From Riemerella anatipestifer_E (GTDB lineage Bacteria; Bacteroidota; Bacteroidia; Flavobacteriales; Weeksellaceae), in assembly GCF_009932355.1 (NCBI RefSeq), contig NZ_LEKU01000014.1, forward strand, positions 1 through 64,000: a stretch of DNA of 64,000 nt, read 5' to 3'. Each line of letters starts with the position of its first letter. Position 1 is the first letter of the stretch. Positions 15,940 through 24,921 of this stretch are shown in pieces. Made by a program: the position numbers and the translations under genes. The notes under the pieces are model-generated. The model saw nothing but the letters and a program-made list of their open reading frames with translations. It ran no database searches and was not told where the DNA came from.

Positions 15940-18435
15940 ATGAATCCAAAACAAGATATAAAAACTCCTAGTAAAACCTTATCCAAAGGGCGTATTATTA
16001 TAGGCGTAAGTTTAATTTTAATTTCTGCCATCTTAGTTCTTTCTTTCATTTCTTATTTGGGAAGTTGGAAGTCTGACCAAAGCCAAGCAGGAATGCTTAC
16101 GGACAAATCTGTAAAATCTTCTAATTTTATAGGGAAATTCGGAGATTGGCTAGGGAATCTATTTATCTTTGAAAGTTTTGGAATAAGTGCCTTTATTATT
16201 GCTTTCTTAATCTTTATGCTAGGAACTTTAGTTCTTAAAAAGAAGTACTTTAAACCTTTAAAAGCATTCTCTCATTCGTTATTTTTTATTTGTTGGTTAC
16301 CTATTTTTATTGGAGCTATTACCAAAGGCGAAGGTGTTTTAAGTGGTGTATATGGTTTCCAAATATATGATTATCTAAGTGTATTCATCGGAGATTTTGG
16401 GCTTTGGCTTATCCTTATTACCAGTATTGCTTTGTACTTTGTTTTGGAGTTTAATCTTCGTCCGAGCGTTATTAAAGCTAAGTTTGACCGTCTTAACGAT
16501 AAAGCGACTTCTACTTTGGAAAATATTAAAGTTAAAACAGGTTTTCAAGATGAAGAAGACGATGAAGACACCTCTACTGAGGATACCACAGATTTAGACT
16601 CTGATGCAGATAATTTAGTTAAAGAAGAACCAACCTATAATATTATCTCTACTCCCAAAATAGAAATTCCTACTAAAAAGGAAAATATCTCCTTTGATAA
16701 TATCAATTTTGATTTAGAGCCTCAATCTACAGCCGAAATCATTGCGACACCTAACAAAACTTCGGAAACTAAAAAGGAAAATATCGTAGAAGTTTCTTTA
16801 GAATCAACCCCAAAGGAAGATATTTCAAATAATGATGACATTGATTTCAGCATAGAGAAAGTAGCTCCTGTGGAAGTTATAGAAAGTGAAGATGTCGCTA
16901 GCGAATTAGTAAAAAAACACGGACTTTATGACCATAGGCTAGAATTAGCTAAATTCCAAATGCCTAGTATTGAGCTACTAGCCGACTATGGTAATGAAGA
17001 AATCACCATCAATAAAGAAGAACTAGAAGAAAACAAAAATAAAATTGTAGGACTTCTGAAGAACTTTAATGTAGGTATCGCACAGATAAAAGCAACCATC
17101 GGTCCTACCGTTACTCTCTACGAAATAGTACCAGAAGTAGGTACAAGAGTAGCATCTATTAAAAAATTACAAGATGATATAGCTCTTAACCTTTCGGCTT
17201 TAGGGATTCGTATTATTGCACCTATGCCTGGCAAAGGGACGATAGGTATAGAAGTACCTAGAAAAAATGCGTCTATGGTATCTATGCGTTCGGTAATTGC
17301 TTCTCAAAAGTTCCAAACCACAGATATGGATTTGCCTATTGTATTTGGTAAAACCATTTCTAACGAGGTCTTTATGGCAGATTTAGCCAAAATGCCACAC
17401 CTTCTAATGGCAGGAGCTACAGGACAAGGTAAATCCGTAGGAATCAATGCGATATTAGCGTCTTTGCTTTATAAAAAACACCCTAGCGAACTTAAACTAG
17501 TATTGGTAGACCCTAAAAAAGTGGAACTCTCACTCTATTCTAAAATAGAAAGACACTATTTAGCCAAACTACCTGATACAGAAGAAGCTATACTTACAGA
17601 TAATTCTAAGGTTATCAATACACTTAACTCTCTGTGTATTGAGATGGACAACAGATACGATTTACTTAAAAATGCTTTCTGTAGAAACCTTAAGGAATAC
17701 AATAAAAAGTTCACTGAAAGAAAACTAAATCCAGAAAACGGGCATCGTTATTTACCTTATATCGTTTTAGTAGTAGATGAGTTTGCTGACCTTATTATGA
17801 CAGCAGGTAAAGAGGTAGAACACCCTATTGCTCGTCTAGCACAGCTAGCTCGTGCGGTTGGGATTCATTTGATTATTGCAACCCAAAGACCATCGGTAAA
17901 TGTTATCACTGGTATGATAAAGGCAAATTTCCCTGCTAGAGTATCTTTCCGAGTAAATGCAAGTGTAGATTCTAGAACGATATTAGACGCTACTGGTGCT
18001 GACCAACTAATAGGCAAAGGAGATATGCTCTACACCAATGGTAATGATATTATCCGTGTACAATGTGCCTTTATAGATACACCTGAAGTTGAGAAAATAG
18101 CTGATTTTATAGGCGAACAAAAAGGCTACCCTGGAGCTTACGAACTACCAGAGTATAGTGGGGAAGATAATGGTGGTTCTGGTAGCGATTTTGACCCTAA
18201 TGAAAAAGATGCCCTCTTCGAAGAAGCAGCAAGAATTGTAGTTTCTACACAACAAGGTTCTACTTCCATGCTACAAAGACAGCTTAAATTAGGATACAAC
18301 AGAGCTGGTAGAATTGTAGACCAGTTAGAAGCAGCAGGTATTTTAGGTAGCTTTAATGGTTCTAAAGCAAGGGAAGTCCTCATTCAAGATTTAACATCAT
18401 TGGAACAGTTTTTGGAATCAATGAGACGAAATTAA
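15940..18435 (+). CDS. ftsK: DNA translocase FtsK
   Basis: Septal DNA pump of 831 aa that moves chromosome ends to XerCD/dif during division. Transmembrane helices occupy about residues 20-190, followed by an acidic low-complexity linker (about 205-320), an alpha/beta motor and a C-terminal winged-helix gamma domain (from about 765). Walker A is GATGQGKSVG (Lys498) and Walker B is VLVVDEFADL (Asp613, Glu614). The linker is rich in Asp, Glu and Thr. lolA follows 11 bp downstream and probably shares its transcript. Confidence 0.96.
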   Translation: MNPKQDIKTPSKTLSKGRIIIGVSLILISAILVLSFISYLGSWKSDQSQAGMLTDKSVKSSNFIGKFGDWLGNLFIFESFGISAFIIAFLIFMLGTLVLKKKYFKPLKAFSHSLFFICWLPIFIGAITKGEGVLSGVYGFQIYDYLSVFIGDFGLWLILITSIALYFVLEFNLRPSVIKAKFDRLNDKATSTLENIKVKTGFQDEEDDEDTSTEDTTDLDSDADNLVKEEPTYNIISTPKIEIPTKKENISFDNINFDLEPQSTAEIIATPNKTSETKKENIVEVSLESTPKEDISNNDDIDFSIEKVAPVEVIESEDVASELVKKHGLYDHRLELAKFQMPSIELLADYGNEEITINKEELEENKNKIVGLLKNFNVGIAQIKATIGPTVTLYEIVPEVGTRVASIKKLQDDIALNLSALGIRIIAPMPGKGTIGIEVPRKNASMVSMRSVIASQKFQTTDMDLPIVFGKTISNEVFMADLAKMPHLLMAGATGQGKSVGINAILASLLYKKHPSELKLVLVDPKKVELSLYSKIERHYLAKLPDTEEAILTDNSKVINTLNSLCIEMDNRYDLLKNAFCRNLKEYNKKFTERKLNPENGHRYLPYIVLVVDEFADLIMTAGKEVEHPIARLAQLARAVGIHLIIATQRPSVNVITGMIKANFPARVSFRVNASVDSRTILDATGADQLIGKGDMLYTNGNDIIRVQCAFIDTPEVEKIADFIGEQKGYPGAYELPEYSGEDNGGSGSDFDPNEKDALFEEAARIVVSTQQGSTSMLQRQLKLGYNRAGRIVDQLEAAGILGSFNGSKAREVLIQDLTSLEQFLESMRRN

Positions 18436-18446
18436 AAAAACAATCT

Positions 18447-19094
18447 ATGAAATCTATACTAAAAAAAACAGGATTAGTTGCCCTATCTCTAGGAGCTATT
18501 TCTTACCTATCAGCTCAAAAAGTTGATGCAAAGGCGAAAGCTCTTCTAGATGGTGTATCGGCTAATTATAAATCAAAAAAGAATACCTACTTTAAATTTT
18601 CATACGGTTCTGGTAAGAATAAAGTTCAGAAAGCTGAGACAGGTATTTTCTATTCTAATGGCTCTCAATATAAACTAAAAATAATGGGAACCGAGCAGAT
18701 ATTTGACGGAAAAAAAGTTTACAATATCAGTGATGAAGACCAAGAGGTTACCATCGCTATGCTCAACAACGATACAGCAATGTTTTCCCCTATGAGCTAT
18801 CTAGACGATTACAAAAAAGGCTACGATATTGAGTATCTAGGCAAAAAGAAAATCAGTACAGGTAAGGTAGCTGATTTGGTAAGAATGAAACCCACTAAAC
18901 AAAGTGAAATAAAATATGTTTATCTTTTTGTAGATGCTGGTAAAAAAGAACTTTTAAAACTAGAACAGCAATCCAAAGATAATGATATTGCTGTGATTGA
19001 TATTAAAGATTTTAAAAGTAATCAAAACTTAAGTGCTGATACTTTTAGTTTTAATAAATCAAAATATCAAAACTATCTTATTACTGAACTTTAA
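18447..19094 (+). CDS. lolA: Outer-membrane lipoprotein carrier LolA family
   Basis: Periplasmic LolA-like chaperone of 215 aa. The signal peptide ends at about residue 23 (SYLSAQ). The mature protein has LolA-type strands: TYFKFSYGS, GIFYSNGSQYKL, MGTEQIFDGKKVYNI and the late IDIKDFKSNQNLSADTFSF segment. It would carry lipoproteins released from the inner membrane to the outer membrane. Its position right after ftsK and before an LptF/G gene is conserved in relatives, to my knowledge. Confidence 0.85.
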   Translation: MKSILKKTGLVALSLGAISYLSAQKVDAKAKALLDGVSANYKSKKNTYFKFSYGSGKNKVQKAETGIFYSNGSQYKLKIMGTEQIFDGKKVYNISDEDQEVTIAMLNNDTAMFSPMSYLDDYKKGYDIEYLGKKKISTGKVADLVRMKPTKQSEIKYVYLFVDAGKKELLKLEQQSKDNDIAVIDIKDFKSNQNLSADTFSFNKSKYQNYLITEL

Positions 19095-19184
19095 GCTTTA
19101 ATATAGTTGTTAGTTTTCTAGACAATACTTTTCAGTTTTATAAAGAGTAGGTGTTAAAAATTATCATTAAAAACTATAAAAATT

Positions 19185-19214
19185 GCCACAGAGGTTTTAT
19201 CTTTGTGGCTTTTA
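19185..19214 (+). terminator. Hairpin after lolA overlapping a -7 element for lptG
   Basis: GCCACAGAGG-TTTTA-TCTTTGTGGC followed by TTTT forms a 10-bp stem (two G.U pairs), typical of a terminator for lolA. The same bases contain TATCTTTG (19198-19205), a Bacteroidota -7 element placed 34 bp before the next start codon. It may therefore both end one transcript and start the next. Confidence 0.6.
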
Positions 19215-19239
19215 AATTGATTTTGTAATCATACAAGAT

Positions 19240-20694
19240 ATGCTGAAAAAACTAGACCGCTATATTATTAAAACTTTTTTTGGACCTTTTTTGTTCATAT
19301 TCAGCGTATTGTTTTTTATTTTCTTAGTTAACATCATTTGGATTAAACTTTCACAGTTTACAGGCAAAGGGCTTTCCCCTTTTGAAATAAGCAAACTCTT
19401 GTTCTATATGGGTGTTAGCGTAGTTAATATGGTACTCCCTCTTACGGTACTCCTTTCTTCCATAATGACCTTTGGTGCATTTGGTGAACGCTACGAACTC
19501 GCAGCAATGAAAGCGGCAGGCATCTCATTATTTAGAATTATGCGTCCGCTCATATTTGTTGTAACACTACTCTCCATCATTTTATTTATCTTTTCTAACA
19601 ATGTTATTCCAGACTTTAATAGAAAAGCCAAAAATATGCTTTACAATATTGCAGCCACTAAACCTGCACTCAACTTTACTGCAGGTCAGTTTATCGGAGT
19701 AATACCTGGAGCATCTGTAAAATTTGATAAAATTTCTGGAGAAAATGGCGAGAATTTAGAAGGTATTATCATCCATAAAGAAGTAAATGGAAACAATCCA
19801 CAGCAAACTATTATTGCCCCTAAAGGGAAGTTTGTACCTGCACAAAACAGAAACTATCTAAAACTCATCTTATATAAAGGCTATGTTTATGAAGATGAAA
19901 ATACTAGCTACAATTATAATGAAAGGACTAAACAACCTAACAAAAGTATAAAATTCGATAGTTTAGTAACCCATTTTGATGTAAGTGAATTTATAAACAA
20001 AGCCATAGAAGAAGAAAAAATTACCGAAAATTATCAATTCCAAACCTATCTAGACATCAATGGTTCTATAGCTCAGCTAGAAAAAGAGCAAAAGACTAGG
20101 TTTGATAATATTAGTAACGAGCTAGTAGCTCAGAATAATTTTTATGTCAATTACCTAGATAAATCAAAAAATAAAAAAGCTACACAACCTTTTAAAATTG
20201 ATACTCTAAAAAAAGAGAAGAAAATAGAAATTCTTTACAATGCATATAAAAAAATAAACACTCTTAAAGAGGACAAAAAAAGCAATAAAGACCCTGAGTT
20301 ATACGAAATGCTTAAACAACGTAGCAAGATGATTATGTATCAGCAGAGGATACTTTCATTCTCCATAACTTGTATTATTTTCTTTTTAATAGGTTCTAGC
20401 TTGGGTTCTATCATAAGAAAAGGAGGCATTGGCTTTCCTGTGGTTATTGCGATTGTCATATTCATTATTTTTTATGTTCTTAACTTAACCGTTGAAAATC
20501 TATCTTGGAAAGGGAAACTCGACCCTTATTTAGCAGCGTGGCTACCAAACTTAATACTAGCTCCTCTAGGTATATGGTTTACTGTAAAAGCACTTACGGA
20601 TTCGCAAATTTTAGATGCTGAAAAGTATAAAGCTTTCTTTAAACCTATAATACAGAAATTCTCAAAGAATAAAGAACATCAGAGGTATCAATAG
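19240..20694 (+). CDS. lptG: LptF/LptG family LPS-export permease
   Basis: Inner-membrane permease of 484 aa that works with LptB to extract lipopolysaccharide. It has the family opening LDRYIIKTFFGPFLFIFSVL, a first set of three helices (about 15-120), a periplasmic jellyroll-like domain (about 130-370, longer than usual and Lys-rich at the end) and three C-terminal helices (about 378-450) including NLTVENLSWKGKLDPYLAAWLPN. LptF and LptG are hard to separate by eye, so the symbol is tentative. A hairpin/-7 element upstream suggests its own promoter. Confidence 0.85.
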   Translation: MLKKLDRYIIKTFFGPFLFIFSVLFFIFLVNIIWIKLSQFTGKGLSPFEISKLLFYMGVSVVNMVLPLTVLLSSIMTFGAFGERYELAAMKAAGISLFRIMRPLIFVVTLLSIILFIFSNNVIPDFNRKAKNMLYNIAATKPALNFTAGQFIGVIPGASVKFDKISGENGENLEGIIIHKEVNGNNPQQTIIAPKGKFVPAQNRNYLKLILYKGYVYEDENTSYNYNERTKQPNKSIKFDSLVTHFDVSEFINKAIEEEKITENYQFQTYLDINGSIAQLEKEQKTRFDNISNELVAQNNFYVNYLDKSKNKKATQPFKIDTLKKEKKIEILYNAYKKINTLKEDKKSNKDPELYEMLKQRSKMIMYQQRILSFSITCIIFFLIGSSLGSIIRKGGIGFPVVIAIVIFIIFYVLNLTVENLSWKGKLDPYLAAWLPNLILAPLGIWFTVKALTDSQILDAEKYKAFFKPIIQKFSKNKEHQRYQ

Positions 20695-20766
20695 ATAGTA
20701 AGATATGTTTATTTACATCTAAAATATACTTTTAAGAATATCATTTTACATATTTAAAATTAATTT

Positions 20767-20782
20767 TGGCAAGAAAATTGAT
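20767..20782 (+). promoter_or_regulatory. Possible sigma-54 (-24/-12) promoter upstream of tonB
   Basis: TGGCAAGAAAATTGAT matches the TGGCACGnnnnTTGCW consensus at all but two fixed positions, with the correct GG-to-TTG spacing. It is about 85 bp before the TonB-like gene. Sequence match only; presence of rpoN in this genome cannot be checked here. Confidence 0.35.
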
Positions 20783-20867
20783 TGCGACAAATTACTTTTT
20801 GCAAAAAGCCTCAAAACTAATAATCATTTGTAGATTTATTTAGTATTAATTTTAAATTTTATGACAA

Positions 20868-21719
20868 ATGATAACTTTTTCACAAAATCAAAACGAACAG
20901 AAAGCTCTAGATGAGCTCTTATTTGCAGGTAGAAATAAAGCCTATGGAGCCTATTCTCTTAGAGCAGAAGCTGATTATTATCTTAAAAAAGCTTTATTTT
21001 CAGGAGTGGCTTTATTCGGGGTTTTCATTGGAGGGACCTATGCTTATTTGCAAACAAAAAAAGTACATATTACTACCAATAAAGGCGTAGAAATAGAGCT
21101 AAAACCTATTGCCCCTGTAATAAAAGAGGATAAAATAGTTAAACCCATCGTACCCAAAGTACAATCGGTTAAGAAAGTCGAAAAAACGGTAGAAGTTAAA
21201 ACAGTGGATACTCGTGTTCCTACACCTACGGCTAATCCGCCTATAGAAACACCTTTACCAAGTATTAAAACTCTACAAACAGCTGCATCTGGTTTTGAAA
21301 ATAAAGAAGGAATTATTTCTACCACTAGTATTGCACCTACCAAACCTAACATTGGAAATGGAGCTGCCACTAATAATGTAGCGCCAGAAGTAGTTAAACC
21401 CAATAATGTTATAGAAACCGTAGTGGACGAAGATGCTGTATTTATGGGAGGTATAGATTCTTTTAGAGCTAAAGTAGGTGAGAATTTTGATTATGAAGCA
21501 ATGGTTGGAGAGGAAGGTCTTGTAAAGGCAATGGTAACATTTGTGGTAGAAAAAGATGGTACTATTACCAATGTAAAAGCGGAGGGGCAAAACAATATGT
21601 TTAATAAGGAAGCAGAAAAAGCCATAAAATCTGTCAGAGGTAAATGGACTCCAGCTAAAATTAAAGGAGAGGCAGTGCGTTCTTACTTCAAAATTCCTGT
21701 ATCTATAAAGTTTGAATGA
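20868..21719 (+). CDS. tonB: TonB-like energy transducer
   Basis: Energy transducer linking ExbBD to TonB-dependent receptors; 283 aa. It has a cytoplasmic N-terminus containing the flavobacterial pattern DELLFAGRNKAYGAYSLR, one transmembrane helix (about residues 42-63), a Pro/Val/Lys-rich periplasmic spacer (about 70-190), and a C-terminal TonB domain (about 200-283) with GLVKAMVTFVVEKDGTITNV and RGKWTPAKIKGEAVRSYF. An ATG at 20861 is out of frame and reaches a stop after 17 codons; the start at 20868 is required. A strong hairpin follows. Confidence 0.9.
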   Translation: MITFSQNQNEQKALDELLFAGRNKAYGAYSLRAEADYYLKKALFSGVALFGVFIGGTYAYLQTKKVHITTNKGVEIELKPIAPVIKEDKIVKPIVPKVQSVKKVEKTVEVKTVDTRVPTPTANPPIETPLPSIKTLQTAASGFENKEGIISTTSIAPTKPNIGNGAATNNVAPEVVKPNNVIETVVDEDAVFMGGIDSFRAKVGENFDYEAMVGEEGLVKAMVTFVVEKDGTITNVKAEGQNNMFNKEAEKAIKSVRGKWTPAKIKGEAVRSYFKIPVSIKFE

Positions 21720-21745
21720 TAAATAATTACAATTTTTGACCAATT

Positions 21746-21785
21746 AATTATCCACAATTACCTTAAAATTGTGGATAATTTTTTA
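21746..21785 (+). terminator. Hairpin after tonB containing two inverted DnaA-box consensus sequences
   Basis: Perfect 14-bp stem AATTATCCACAATT / AATTGTGGATAATT with a 7-base loop followed by TTTTTAT, a good terminator. Each arm contains the exact DnaA box TTATCCACA (21748-21756, and its complement 21771-21779). It could be a terminator, a DnaA site, or both; it lies 100 bp upstream of parA. Confidence 0.75.
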
Positions 21786-21837
21786 TAAGTTTAAAGCATT
21801 CATTACAAACAAATTAACATATTTTTATATTTTGAAA

Positions 21838-21869
21838 ATTGAGACTGCATTAAAAAAATTGTATTTTTG
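21838..21869 (+). promoter_or_regulatory. Promoter of the parA operon
   Basis: ATTG (21838-21841), 20 bp spacer, TATTTTTG (21862-21869). This fits the Bacteroidota -33/-7 promoter and sits 17 bp before the parA start codon. Confidence 0.6.
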
Positions 21870-21886
21870 GGACTTAAATCAAAAAT

Positions 21887-22660
21887 ATGGGTAAAATAAT
21901 AGGTGTTGCTAATCAGAAAGGTGGTGTAGGGAAAACTACAACTTCCGTTAATTTGGCTGCGGCATTAGGCGTTTTGGAGAAAAAAGTTTTGATTATAGAT
22001 GCAGACCCTCAGGCTAATGCCACTTCTGGGCTAGGCATAGAGGAAGTGCAATATTCTACTTACAATCTTTTGGAACATAGCGTTACCGCGAAAGAATGTA
22101 TTGTACCAACTAGCTCTCCTAATTTAGACATCATTCCGTCTCACATAGATTTGGTTGCTGCAGAGATAGAACTTGTAGATAGAGACAACAGAGAGTACAT
22201 GCTAAAACAAGCTCTAGAAGAAGTAAAGGACGATTATGACTACATCATTATAGATTGTGCTCCTAGCTTAGGTCTTATCACAGTTAATGCACTTACTTCC
22301 GCAGACTCTGTTATTATTCCTATACAGTGTGAGTATTATGCACTAGAAGGTTTAGGTAAACTACTTAATACCATCAAAAATGTACAAAATATACATAACC
22401 CTAATTTGGATATAGAAGGGCTTCTTTTAACAATGTACGATGGTAGACTTAGGCTGTCCAACCAAGTGGTAGAAGAGGTAAACACCCATTTCCCTGATAT
22501 GGTTTTTGAAACCGTTATCAATCGTAATGTAAGACTTAGTGAAGCACCTAGTTTTGGAGAAAGTATCCTAATGTACGATGCCGAGAGTAAAGGTGCAATA
22601 CAGTACATACAACTTGCTGAGGAAGTTTTACTTAAAAATGAAGAAAAAGTATCAAACTAA
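21887..22660 (+). CDS. parA: Chromosome-partitioning ATPase ParA (Soj family)
   Basis: Deviant-Walker ATPase of 257 aa driving origin segregation. It has the ANQKGGVGKTT motif (Lys11 and Lys16), IDADPQANATSGLG and IIDCAPSLGLITVNAL. Length and absence of an N-terminal HTH match chromosomal ParA/Soj. ParB follows 26 bp downstream. Chromosomal parAB genes are usually near oriC, which gives weight to the DnaA boxes upstream. Confidence 0.95.
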   Translation: MGKIIGVANQKGGVGKTTTSVNLAAALGVLEKKVLIIDADPQANATSGLGIEEVQYSTYNLLEHSVTAKECIVPTSSPNLDIIPSHIDLVAAEIELVDRDNREYMLKQALEEVKDDYDYIIIDCAPSLGLITVNALTSADSVIIPIQCEYYALEGLGKLLNTIKNVQNIHNPNLDIEGLLLTMYDGRLRLSNQVVEEVNTHFPDMVFETVINRNVRLSEAPSFGESILMYDAESKGAIQYIQLAEEVLLKNEEKVSN

Positions 22661-22686
22661 AAACATTAAATCTAAATCATTATTAA

Positions 22687-23577
22687 ATGAAAGATAAAAA
22701 AAGAGCTATGGGGCGAGGTTTAGGAGCGATATTGAATGCTGAAAAAAAGGCAACCATAAACACTGCTACAGACGAAGGTGCTAAGCAGATTATGGGAAGT
22801 ATCGTAGAGATTAACATAGAGGATATTTACCCCAACCCTAACCAGCCTAGAACTTACTTTGACGAAGATGCTCTTAATCAATTAGCACAATCTATTAAAA
22901 ACCTAGGGGTAATACAACCTATCACGCTTAGAAAAGACGGTGCTAGATTTGAAATTATTTCAGGGGAACGAAGATATCGTGCGTCCCAAATAGCAGGATT
23001 AAAAACTATCCCTGCCTACATTCGTTTGGTAAACGACCAAGAGCTCCTAGAAATGGCTCTTGTGGAAAATATCCAAAGAGAAGATTTAGATGCTATTGAA
23101 ATTGCTTTAACTTACCAAAGGTTGCTTGAGGAAATAGGTATGACACAGGAAAATCTAAGTCAGCGTATTGGTAAAGAAAGAAGTACGATTACTAATTATA
23201 TCCGACTTCTAAGACTAAGCCCAGAAGTACAAGGAGCTATTAGAACAGGAGCAATTTCAGCAGGACACGGAAGAGCCATCATAAGCCTTCAAGACGAAAA
23301 GCTACAACAAGAGCTATTTGATAAAATTATCAAAGAACAGCTTAATGTCCGCCAAGCGGAAGCCGTAGCATCTGGACTAAAAAATCCTAAAGAGAAAAAA
23401 AATAAAGTAGAAAGAGAGCTTCCTAATCATTTAAAAAGAACTCAAAAATCACTTTCTGATTTGCTAGAAATCAAGGTAGATATCAAAGCCTCTGCCAACG
23501 GAAAGAAAGGAAAAATAGTTTTTGATTTCAATAATGAAGAAGAGCTAGAACGAATTTTAAATGCTTTTGAAAAATAA
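22687..23577 (+). CDS. parB: Chromosome-partitioning protein ParB (Spo0J family)
   Basis: CTP-dependent parS-binding clamp, 296 aa. The N-terminus MKDKKRAMGRGLGAIL has the ParA-stimulating basic region; IYPNPNQPRTYFDEDAL opens the ParB/Srx domain, ISGERRYRASQIAG and ALVENIQREDLDAIEIA are the core motifs, and a helix-turn-helix (about residues 145-190: GKERSTITNYIRLLRL) follows. The C-terminal dimerisation segment ends in FNNEEELERILNAFEK. No parS-like palindrome was seen in the window. Confidence 0.95.
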   Translation: MKDKKRAMGRGLGAILNAEKKATINTATDEGAKQIMGSIVEINIEDIYPNPNQPRTYFDEDALNQLAQSIKNLGVIQPITLRKDGARFEIISGERRYRASQIAGLKTIPAYIRLVNDQELLEMALVENIQREDLDAIEIALTYQRLLEEIGMTQENLSQRIGKERSTITNYIRLLRLSPEVQGAIRTGAISAGHGRAIISLQDEKLQQELFDKIIKEQLNVRQAEAVASGLKNPKEKKNKVERELPNHLKRTQKSLSDLLEIKVDIKASANGKKGKIVFDFNNEEELERILNAFEK

Positions 23578-23581
23578 ATTA

Positions 23582-24178
23582 ATGTCTAAAGTTTTTAGTT
23601 TTTTAGCTTTACTATTCATTTCGCTAGGGTTAGCTCAGAACACTAATGTAGATACTCTTGGTATTTCTAAAACAGAGACTGAAGTAGTACAAGAAATAGA
23701 AAAAGCTAATGCTAATAAACCTATTCTCAAAACTTACAATCCCACACTTGCAGGGCTTTATTCTGCGGTATTACCAGGTTTAGGGCAGTATTATAACAAA
23801 AAATATTGGAAAATCCCTATTGTATGGGGTGCTGTAGGTACCAGCGTGGGCATTGCCATTTGGAATCAAAACAATTATGAACGCTACCGAAAAGCTTTTG
23901 TAGCAGAGCTTAACAATCAGCCACACGAATTTTCTGGCATTAGCGGTGTAGATGCTACCGTTCTTGGAAATACACAAGACCGAATGAAACGCCAAAGAGA
24001 TTATGCCATCGCCATTTCGGCAGGAATTTATTTGCTCAATATTATTGATGCCGTTGTGGACGCTCATTTACACGAACAAAGAAACGACCCAGATTTAGCC
24101 ATTGCTCCTACTCTACTCAGTGACCAATGGGGCTTACAAAACGGAAAATTAGGGTTTTCACTCAATTATAGATTTTAA
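23582..24178 (+). CDS. DUF5683 membrane protein
   Basis: Bacteroidota-specific protein of 198 aa. Signal peptide (MSKVFSFLALLFISLGLAQN), then the DUF5683 block: LAGLYSAVLPGLGQYYNKKYWKIPIVWG, two or three membrane helices (about 68-86 and 140-160), and a conserved NIIDAVVDAHL segment. The frame also allows a start at 23561 overlapping parB, but the Met at 23582 begins a good signal peptide and is preferred. Function unknown; the parA-parB-DUF5683-dapB order is widespread in Flavobacteriia as far as I recall. Confidence 0.85.
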   Translation: MSKVFSFLALLFISLGLAQNTNVDTLGISKTETEVVQEIEKANANKPILKTYNPTLAGLYSAVLPGLGQYYNKKYWKIPIVWGAVGTSVGIAIWNQNNYERYRKAFVAELNNQPHEFSGISGVDATVLGNTQDRMKRQRDYAIAISAGIYLLNIIDAVVDAHLHEQRNDPDLAIAPTLLSDQWGLQNGKLGFSLNYRF

Positions 24179-24191
24179 AAAAACAAAACTT

Positions 24192-24890
24192 ATGAAAATT
24201 GCACTAGTAGGATATGGTAAAATGGGGAAAATTATAGACCAAATAGCTACCAAAAGAGGACATCAAGTGGTTGCTAGGCTTAATGAATCTCCTACCCTAG
24301 AAAATCTTAATCAGCCCGATGTGGTAATAGAATTTTCTAATCCAGAAGTCGCTTTTGAAAATATCAAAACTTGTCTTGAACTTAATATTCCTGTGGTTTG
24401 TGGTACAACAGGGTGGTTAGAAAGAAAGCCTGAAATAGAAAAAATAGCAGAAGCTAACAAAACTGCATTTTTATATGGGTCTAACTTTAGTCTTGGAGTT
24501 AATCTGTTTTTTGAATTAAATGAAAGGCTAGCTCAACTAATGAATAACTTTGGAGAATATGGTTGTCAGTTAGAGGAAATTCATCACACTCACAAAAAAG
24601 ATGCTCCTAGCGGAACGGCAATTACTCTAGCAGAAGGCATTATAAAACATACTGATTTTGATAGTTGGAAGTTAGATGAAACTAAAGATAAAGCCTTAGG
24701 CATTACAGCCATAAGAGAAGACGAAGTACCTGGTACTCACAGTGTATTCTATCGTTCCGAAGTTGATGAAATTGAAATAAAACATACCGCTTTTAACCGA
24801 AACGGATTTGCTCTAGGAGCTGTAATTGCTTCCGAATGGATTGTAGGCAAGCAAGGAAACTTCAGTATGAAAGATGTTCTATTTCAATAA
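24192..24890 (+). CDS. dapB: 4-hydroxy-tetrahydrodipicolinate reductase
   Basis: NAD(P)H-dependent reductase of the lysine/diaminopimelate pathway, 232 aa, supplying meso-DAP for peptidoglycan. N-terminal Rossmann motif GYGKMGKIID (residues 7-16), PVVCGTTGW, and the catalytic and substrate-binding block EIHHTHKKDAPSGTA with the His pair and Lys. It is slightly shorter than the E. coli enzyme, as is usual in Bacteroidota. Starts 13 bp after the DUF5683 gene, so probably within the parAB transcript. Confidence 0.95.
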   Translation: MKIALVGYGKMGKIIDQIATKRGHQVVARLNESPTLENLNQPDVVIEFSNPEVAFENIKTCLELNIPVVCGTTGWLERKPEIEKIAEANKTAFLYGSNFSLGVNLFFELNERLAQLMNNFGEYGCQLEEIHHTHKKDAPSGTAITLAEGIIKHTDFDSWKLDETKDKALGITAIREDEVPGTHSVFYRSEVDEIEIKHTAFNRNGFALGAVIASEWIVGKQGNFSMKDVLFQ

Positions 24891-24921
24891 ATAACGATTA
24901 AATTCAATAAAAAATAAACCA

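Noticed and set aside
20861..20917. ATG just upstream of tonB (20861)
   Set aside because: Reading from it meets a stop after 17 codons; the conserved N-terminus requires the start at 20868.
21044..21403. Long reverse frame inside tonB
   Set aside because: Mirror of the Pro/Val/Lys-rich repeat region; no start context and no family.
21720..24200. parS site near parAB
   Set aside because: No match to the GTTTCACGTGAAAC palindrome was seen; CACGTG at about 28088 is only in the subtilase coding sequence.
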